18,638 nucleotides of DNA, taken from assembly GCA_947631895.1 (NCBI GenBank), contig CANRMU010000004.1, forward strand, positions 1-18,638. The letters run 5' to 3'. The DNA is from an uncultured Bacilli bacterium (lineage in GTDB: Bacteria; Bacillota_I; Bacilli_A; RF39; UBA660). This document shows positions 15,277-18,638 of the stretch, in pieces. A model generated the notes under the pieces. It saw nothing but the letters and a program-made list of their open reading frames with translations, had not been told where the DNA came from and made no database searches. Each line of letters opens with the position of its first letter. Positions within the stretch are counted from its first letter, which is position 1. Position numbers and translations under genes: made by a program.

Positions 15277-15887
15277 AAGTATCTGTCTCATTTTTAAAGT
15301 ATCAAAAATCTAAAGAAGAAACAATTAGAAAAATTGAAACTACAAGTGCTAGTTATATTCATGTTGATATAATGGATGGATTTTTTGTTAAAGAGAAAAA
15401 TGATGATTTAGATGAATTTATTAATCTATTAAAAAATACTAAAAAACCTTTAGATATTCACTTAATGGTTTTAAATCCTAAAAAATATATCGATAAATTA
15501 AGCATTTTACATCCAGAATTTATTACTATTCAAGCAGAAATTTTAAATCCCTTAGTATATTTAAAACAAATTAAAAATTTAGGAATCAAAGCAGGCTTAG
15601 CCATAAATCCTGAAACAAGCGTGGAAGTTATTAATAAATATTTAAAATATTTAGATTTAGTTTTAATTATGAGTGTTCATCCCGGAATGGGTGGTCAAAA
15701 ATTTATTCCTGATGTTATTAGTAAAATCAAAAATATTCCAAGAAATAAATTACTAGTTAGTATGGATGGGGGAATAAATGATGAGACTATTAAACTTGTT
15801 CAAAATAATTTAGATTTATGTGTCAGCGGATCTTATGTTTGCTTAAGCGAAAATTATGAACAAAATATTCAAAAATTATTAACATAA
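15273..15887 (+). CDS. rpe: Ribulose-phosphate 3-epimerase, divergent
   Basis: 204 residues, a little shorter than the usual 215-230. The TIM barrel interconverts ribulose-5-P and xylulose-5-P. Expected residues are His30 and Asp32 (YIHVDIMDG), His63 (LDIHLMVLNP) and Asp165 (VSMDGGI). The phosphate loop reads MSVHPGMGGQKF, whereas typical Rpe has VNPGFGGQ, so the Asn/Glu position is His. The N-terminal ILSAD-type strand is replaced by VSVSFLK and the loop after MDG is altered. Position after rsgA, as in B. subtilis, supports rpe; a related epimerase with another sugar phosphate remains possible. ATG with AAGGAGG 7 bases upstream, overlapping the rsgA stop by four bases. The thiN gene that follows in B. 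subtilis is missing. Confidence 0.85.
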   Translation: MKVSVSFLKYQKSKEETIRKIETTSASYIHVDIMDGFFVKEKNDDLDEFINLLKNTKKPLDIHLMVLNPKKYIDKLSILHPEFITIQAEILNPLVYLKQIKNLGIKAGLAINPETSVEVINKYLKYLDLVLIMSVHPGMGGQKFIPDVISKIKNIPRNKLLVSMDGGINDETIKLVQNNLDLCVSGSYVCLSENYEQNIQKLLT

Positions 15888-15911
15888 AAGTGTAAAATTA
15901 TAATAAGATGA

Positions 15912-15940
15912 TTGTATTATAAAAAATATTATGATAAAAT
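15912..15940 (+). promoter_or_regulatory. Promoter of cassette 1
   Basis: TTGTAT (15912-15917), 17-base spacer, TAAAAT (15935-15940), conserved in cassette 2. TATTAT occurs twice in the spacer 12-13 bases apart, also conserved, and could be a direct-repeat operator (inference). A TATAAT at 15948-15953 lies too close to the ribosome site to be the working -10. Confidence 0.55.
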
Positions 15941-15970
15941 TTACTTGTATAATAGAAAGGAGATATATTT

Positions 15971-16354
15971 ATGGCTGATATGATTTGGCGTTCAGGTATG
16001 GTAACTGCACCTGATGTTGCAACAGTAAAGAGTTATAATTTAACCCTATCAAGCAAAGTAAATGATACAGATGTAACAGTTAATGACACTGCTAAAGATT
16101 ACTATGACAAAATTGTTACAAATTATAATAATCTAAAAAATTATTTTGAAAAATTAGGTGATGAATTCATAGCTTCAAAGAAAAATGTTGTAGGCGATAA
16201 ATTAAAAAACAAATTACAAAGTCTTGGTAAAGCATGTAAAAGTCAAGGACAATATTGCATCAATAGAAAAAATGAATTAAGTAGTTTGTTTGAATATGCG
16301 AACTTAGAAAAGAGAATAAGTGAGTTAGAAGCTGCAATAGACAGTTTACAATAG
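15971..16354 (+). CDS. Cassette protein A1, small helical protein, putative type VII secretion partner
   Basis: 127 residues, ATG with AAAGGAG about 7 bases upstream. No named family is recognised. The N-terminus (to about 40) has a MVTAP and VKSYNLTLSSKV segment; the rest reads as long amphipathic helices (KDYYDKIVTNYNNLKNYFEK, LKNKLQSLGKAC) ending in a heptad-like SELEAAIDSLQ. Cys89 and Cys96 form a CX6C pair conserved in A2. There is no signal peptide or membrane segment. Size, helicity and the WXG100-like gene 18 bases downstream suggest an ESAT-6-like helical hairpin partner (inference); it lacks a central WxG, although W-R-S-G occurs at residues 6-9. About eleven residues differ from A2 outside the N-terminus. 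Confidence 0.75.
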   Translation: MADMIWRSGMVTAPDVATVKSYNLTLSSKVNDTDVTVNDTAKDYYDKIVTNYNNLKNYFEKLGDEFIASKKNVVGDKLKNKLQSLGKACKSQGQYCINRKNELSSLFEYANLEKRISELEAAIDSLQ

Positions 16355-16372
16355 AAACGGAGGTAAGAAAAA

Positions 16373-16660
16373 ATGGCTAAAACTACAAGAAAAATTAATA
16401 AGACTGGCCTAAAGAAGAATATTATTAACATTAATAATTATATGACACAATTAGGAAATGAATTAAAGAATTTAAGCTCAAACATTAATGCATTGATGGT
16501 TGGTAATGCCGATGGACCATTCTGGAATGGTAATAAGGCTATGAAATTTTATAAAAAAGCCATTTCAAATTTAGCTAATGATATTAAAGATTACGAAAAA
16601 GCATATAATAGACTAAATACACTAGCTACAAAATATGAAACAGTAGTAAAAGGTGATTAG
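16373..16660 (+). CDS. Cassette protein B1, WXG100-like (ESAT-6-like) protein
   Basis: 95 residues, the length of WXG100 proteins, with the W-N-G turn at 51-53 between two predicted helices: 12-43 (LKKNIININNYMTQLGNELK and on) and 54-90 (MKFYKKAISNLANDIKDYEK and on). In the family such helical hairpins dimerise and leave through the type VII system despite having no signal peptide, and none is present here. A canonical C-terminal YxxxD/E export motif is not seen. A strong GGAGG site precedes the ATG by 8 bases. The protein is identical to B2. Basic N-terminus (AKTTRKINKTGLKK). It is assigned from pattern, so remote membership could be questioned. Confidence 0.75.
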   Translation: MAKTTRKINKTGLKKNIININNYMTQLGNELKNLSSNINALMVGNADGPFWNGNKAMKFYKKAISNLANDIKDYEKAYNRLNTLATKYETVVKGD

Positions 16661-16665
16661 TAAAT

Positions 16666-16980
16666 ATGCTTAAGTTAAGTGAAGAAGCAAAAGCTAAATA
16701 TGCAAAATATGTTGATGCTAATGGTAGACTTATAATTGATGAAACATTACCTGAAGATGTCAAAAATGCATTTAATTATTTTAATAGCAAAGGAATTAAT
16801 ATTATGGAATTAAATGTTGATGATGATGCTATTATTGATTTGCCAGAAGAAGAGTCAGAAGATTTAGATGAAGAATTAGATTCAGATTTTGATGAAACTG
16901 AAGAAGAATTCAGTAGTGATGATTCTTTTGAAGATAGTAATGAAGATGTGGATTTAGATAATTTAAATAGTTTATTTTAA
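16666..16980 (+). CDS. Cassette protein C1, highly acidic small protein of unknown function
   Basis: 104 residues, five bases after the B1 stop; AAAGGTGA at the end of B1 acts as its ribosome site. About 35 Asp/Glu against 7 Lys/Arg. The N-terminal half (about 1-52) looks folded (YAKYVDANGRLIIDETLPED, AFNYFNSKGINIMEL); the C-terminal half is a disordered-looking Asp/Glu/Ser tail. No signal or membrane segment. I recognise no family. Constant pairing with a basic WXG100-like protein makes a chaperone, partner or charge-neutralising role conceivable (inference). Identical to C2. Confidence 0.75.
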   Translation: MLKLSEEAKAKYAKYVDANGRLIIDETLPEDVKNAFNYFNSKGINIMELNVDDDAIIDLPEEESEDLDEELDSDFDETEEEFSSDDSFEDSNEDVDLDNLNSLF

Positions 16981-17003
16981 GAATGATTTTTTCATTCTTT
17001 TTT
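16979..17003 (+). terminator. Rho-independent terminator of cassette 1
   Basis: An 8-bp stem AAGAATGA/TCATTCTT (16979-16986 and 16992-16999), 5-T loop, T-run 16998-17003. The stem includes the last bases of the C1 stop codon. Identical in cassette 2. Confidence 0.85.
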
Positions 17004-17095
17004 AATTATTCAAATTTCATCTAATCGATTATCAATTTTTAATAAATACGCCATTCGTTTAAAATTGTTAACTAATCAAGAGGTAACTTAGATAA

Positions 17096-17109
17096 GTAGT
17101 TGCAACTAC
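17096..17109. promoter_or_regulatory. 14-bp perfect palindrome between cassettes, possible operator
   Basis: GTAGTTG (17096-17102) followed at once by CAACTAC (17103-17109). It lies about 60 bases upstream of the cassette 2 promoter in the unduplicated spacer 17005-17147. Cassette 1 has no equivalent because rpe lies there. The rest of this spacer shows no gene. Confidence 0.4.
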
Positions 17110-17169
17110 CTTTATTAAAATGACGTTTACTTTGAGAACTAAGAAAATGTAAAATTTATAATATGATCA

Positions 17170-17198
17170 TTGTATTATGAAAAATATTATGATAAAAT
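17170..17198 (+). promoter_or_regulatory. Promoter of cassette 2
   Basis: TTGTAT (17170-17175), 17-base spacer, TAAAAT (17193-17198), the same arrangement and TATTAT pair as in cassette 1. Conservation while the surrounding bases drift supports function. Confidence 0.55.
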
Positions 17199-17228
17199 CT
17201 ATTTGTATAATAGAAAGGAGATATATAT

Positions 17229-17603
17229 ATGGCATTATATTCAAGTATGGTAACTGCACCTTCTGCAGCAACAGTAAAGAGTTATAATTTAACCCTATCA
17301 AGCAAAGTAAATGGTACAGATGTAACAGTTAATGACACTGCTAAAGATTATTATGATAAGATTGTTACAAATTATAATAATATTAAAAATTATTTTGAAA
17401 AATTAGGCGATGAATTCATAGCTTCAAAGAAAAATGTTGTTGGTGAAAAATTAAAAAACAAATTACAAAGTCTTGGTAAAGCGTGCAAAAATCAAGGACA
17501 ATATTGCATCAATAGAAGAAATGAATTAAGTAGTTTGTTTGAATATGCAAGTTTAGAAAATAGAATAAGCGAATTAGAAGCTGCAGTAGAAAGTTTACAA
17601 TAG
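17229..17603 (+). CDS. Cassette protein A2, paralogue of A1
   Basis: 124 residues, ATG with AAAGGAG about 8 bases upstream. Same helical make-up and conserved CX6C pair as A1. It begins MALYSSMVTAPSAATV where A1 has MADMIWRSGMVTAPDVATV; later differences are mostly conservative (Asp/Glu, Lys/Arg, Leu/Ile, Ser/Asn). The W-R-S-G of A1 is absent, so that motif is not essential to the family. It is the only cassette gene that differs between the copies, which suggests it is the variable or specific component (inference). Unknown function. Confidence 0.75.
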   Translation: MALYSSMVTAPSAATVKSYNLTLSSKVNGTDVTVNDTAKDYYDKIVTNYNNIKNYFEKLGDEFIASKKNVVGEKLKNKLQSLGKACKNQGQYCINRRNELSSLFEYASLENRISELEAAVESLQ

Positions 17604-17621
17604 AAACGGAGGTAAGAAAAA

Positions 17622-17909
17622 ATGGCTAAAACTACAAGAAAAATTAATAAGACTGGCCTAAAGAAGAATATTATTAACATTAATAATTATATGACACAAT
17701 TAGGAAATGAATTAAAGAATTTAAGCTCAAACATTAATGCATTGATGGTTGGTAATGCCGATGGACCATTCTGGAATGGTAATAAGGCTATGAAATTTTA
17801 TAAAAAAGCCATTTCAAATTTAGCTAATGATATTAAAGATTACGAAAAAGCATATAATAGACTAAATACACTAGCTACAAAATATGAAACAGTAGTAAAA
17901 GGTGATTAG
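17622..17909 (+). CDS. Cassette protein B2, WXG100-like, identical to B1
   Basis: Same 95-residue protein as B1, with W-N-G at 51-53, and identical at the DNA level including its ribosome binding site. It lies 18 bases after A2, as in cassette 1. Complete lack of synonymous change indicates very recent duplication or gene conversion. Confidence 0.75.
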   Translation: MAKTTRKINKTGLKKNIININNYMTQLGNELKNLSSNINALMVGNADGPFWNGNKAMKFYKKAISNLANDIKDYEKAYNRLNTLATKYETVVKGD

Positions 17910-17914
17910 TAAAT

Positions 17915-18229
17915 ATGCTTAAGTTAAGTGAAGAAGCAAAAGCTAAATATGCAAAATATGTTGATGCTAATGGTAGACTTATAATTGATGAAACATTACC
18001 TGAAGATGTCAAAAATGCATTTAATTATTTTAATAGCAAAGGAATTAATATTATGGAATTAAATGTTGATGATGATGCTATTATTGATTTGCCAGAAGAA
18101 GAGTCAGAAGATTTAGATGAAGAATTAGATTCAGATTTTGATGAAACTGAAGAAGAATTCAGTAGTGATGATTCTTTTGAAGATAGTAATGAAGATGTGG
18201 ATTTAGATAATTTAAATAGTTTATTTTAA
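17915..18229 (+). CDS. Cassette protein C2, acidic, identical to C1
   Basis: Same 104-residue acidic protein as C1 and identical in DNA, five bases after B2. Last gene of the second cassette, directly followed by the shared terminator. Function unknown; the fixed A-B-C order in both copies indicates that the three products act together (inference). Confidence 0.75.
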   Translation: MLKLSEEAKAKYAKYVDANGRLIIDETLPEDVKNAFNYFNSKGINIMELNVDDDAIIDLPEEESEDLDEELDSDFDETEEEFSSDDSFEDSNEDVDLDNLNSLF

Positions 18230-18252
18230 GAATGATTTTTTCATTCTTTTTT
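18228..18252 (+). terminator. Rho-independent terminator of cassette 2
   Basis: Stem AAGAATGA/TCATTCTT (18228-18235 and 18241-18248), T-run to 18252; identical to that of cassette 1. Confidence 0.85.
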
Positions 18253-18253
18253 A

Positions 18254-18638
18254 TTTGTAAAAATTAAAAAAGACAAAATAAAAAGCAGAAAATAAATCAC
18301 TTTTTCCACTAAAAACCCAATCTTAAATATATAATAAATAATATATCAAAAATAACTGTTTTCTAAAGCAATAATGAAGGTAGCTAAGCTTCAAAACGCT
18401 ACGAGTTTTCTCTAACATAAACTATAATCGTTATAGAATAACAATGTTAGATGAGTCCATCTCTCATATTCAATATTTTGGTCATAACATCATTAAAAGT
18501 GTACACATTAACCTTGATTAGGGGTTTAATACAATAAATCAAAATTATTATTGTAAAACGACACAAAATATTTACTAATTAATGTCATAAATATAAAGAT
18601 TAATCAATAAAATCATTAATGCCTTATTTCTTATGACA
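18254..18638. other. Gene-free stretch with consecutive hairpins
   Basis: No open frame of note on either strand. Between 18380 and 18467 three stem-loops follow each other: GTAGC/GCTAC (18380-18384 and 18398-18402); CTAACAT/ATGTTAG (18412-18418 and 18444-18450) enclosing CTATAA/TTATAG (18422-18427 and 18431-18436, loop TCG); and ATGAG/CTCAT (18451-18455 and 18463-18467). GTGTACAC at 18499-18506 is palindromic. TGTCATAA (18583-18590) is repeated inverted as TTATGACA (18631-18638) at the window end. It could be a structured RNA, a leader of a gene beyond the window, or relic DNA. Confidence 0.4.

Larger units (their letters stand above)
15891..17004. repeat. Tandem duplication unit 1 (A1-B1-C1 cassette)
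   Basis: Homologous to 17148-18253 along its whole length. From 16343 to 17004 the two copies are identical by eye (662 bases, offset 1249). From 15891 to 16342 they differ by scattered substitutions and a small indel at the start of A. It begins 3 bases after the rpe stop codon. Confidence 0.95.
17148..18253. repeat. Tandem duplication unit 2 (A2-B2-C2 cassette)
   Basis: Second copy of the unit at 15891-17004. Bases 17592-18253 are identical by eye to 16343-17004. Upstream of that point the promoter and A gene carry scattered synonymous and replacement changes, and the A gene is three codons shorter at its 5' end. Confidence 0.95.

Noticed and set aside
15948..15953. Perfect TATAAT just before the A1 ribosome site (also in cassette 2)
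   Set aside because: A start from it would fall inside the Shine-Dalgarno sequence, and no -35 lies 17 bases upstream; the TTGTAT-17-TAAAAT arrangement fits better.
15986..15997. W-R-S-G in A1 (residues 6-9) as a WXG motif
   Set aside because: It is at the extreme N-terminus, not between helices, and absent from A2.
16243..17680. Hydrophobic minus-strand frames antisense to the A/B junctions, nearly identical in both cassettes (16243-16431 and 17492-17680)
   Set aside because: They mirror the duplicated plus-strand genes, have no ribosome site and resemble translations of AT-rich antisense DNA.
18583..18638. TGTCATAA/TTATGACA as an insertion-sequence end or attachment site
   Set aside because: Only 8 bases, with the window ending there and no transposase or integrase visible; kept only as part of the right-end description.

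Overview
This is chromosomal DNA from a very AT-rich, low-GC Gram-positive bacterium (Bacillota; by inference an uncultured gut lineage of Bacilli near the Erysipelotrichia/RF39/Mollicutes branch). The evidence is the strongly A/T-ending codon use, AGGAGG-type ribosome binding sites, the rlmN-prpC-prkC-rsgA-rpe gene order known from Bacillus subtilis, and Firmicutes-type surface proteins (BspA/DUF285 repeats, DUF6273-like, PASTA kinase, WXG100-like). The standard genetic code is used: TGA ends the transglutaminase-like gene, prpC and rsgA, while Trp is TGG.

Layout. Positions 2-1150 hold the 3' part of a BspA-like leucine-rich-repeat surface protein, facing a minus-strand secreted transglutaminase-like protein (1161-2117). 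rpsT (minus, 2189-2452) has its own terminator and a promoter back-to-back with that of an unrecognised TPR-like gene (2580-3464). A one-domain YigZ/IMPACT gene (minus, 3456-3803) diverges from uvrC (3906-5675). Next come a membrane-anchored DUF6273-like protein (5745-6929), a small unknown membrane protein (7019-7510), a decayed-looking stretch (7623-8020) and mutS (8024-10561). The 337 bases between mutS and rlmN hold three 22-base direct repeats, a candidate small RNA with promoter, hairpin and terminator, and a nested-stem element. The tightly packed operon rlmN-prpC-prkC-rsgA-rpe follows (10899-15887), with 2-base gaps, ATGA overlaps and directly abutting genes; it couples 23S rRNA methylation, the Stp/PrkC phosphatase-kinase pair, ribosome assembly GTPase RsgA and a pentose-phosphate epimerase.

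The most unusual part is 15891-18253: a tandem duplication of a three-gene cassette A-B-C, each copy with its own promoter and terminator. A is an all-helical protein of 124-127 residues with a CX6C pair, B is a 95-residue WXG100-like protein with a central W-N-G, and C is a 104-residue highly acidic protein. The right part of each copy (end of A, B, C and terminator) is identical over 662 bases, whereas the promoter and A gene have diverged, with an abrupt boundary two codons before the A stop. This suggests a type VII (ESX/WXG100-like) secretion substrate set in which A diversifies while B-C is kept uniform or was very recently copied. No secretion ATPase lies in the window.

The last 385 bases contain no recognisable gene but several consecutive hairpins and an 8-base inverted repeat ending at the window edge. 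No tRNA, rRNA, CRISPR array, transposase or phage gene was found.
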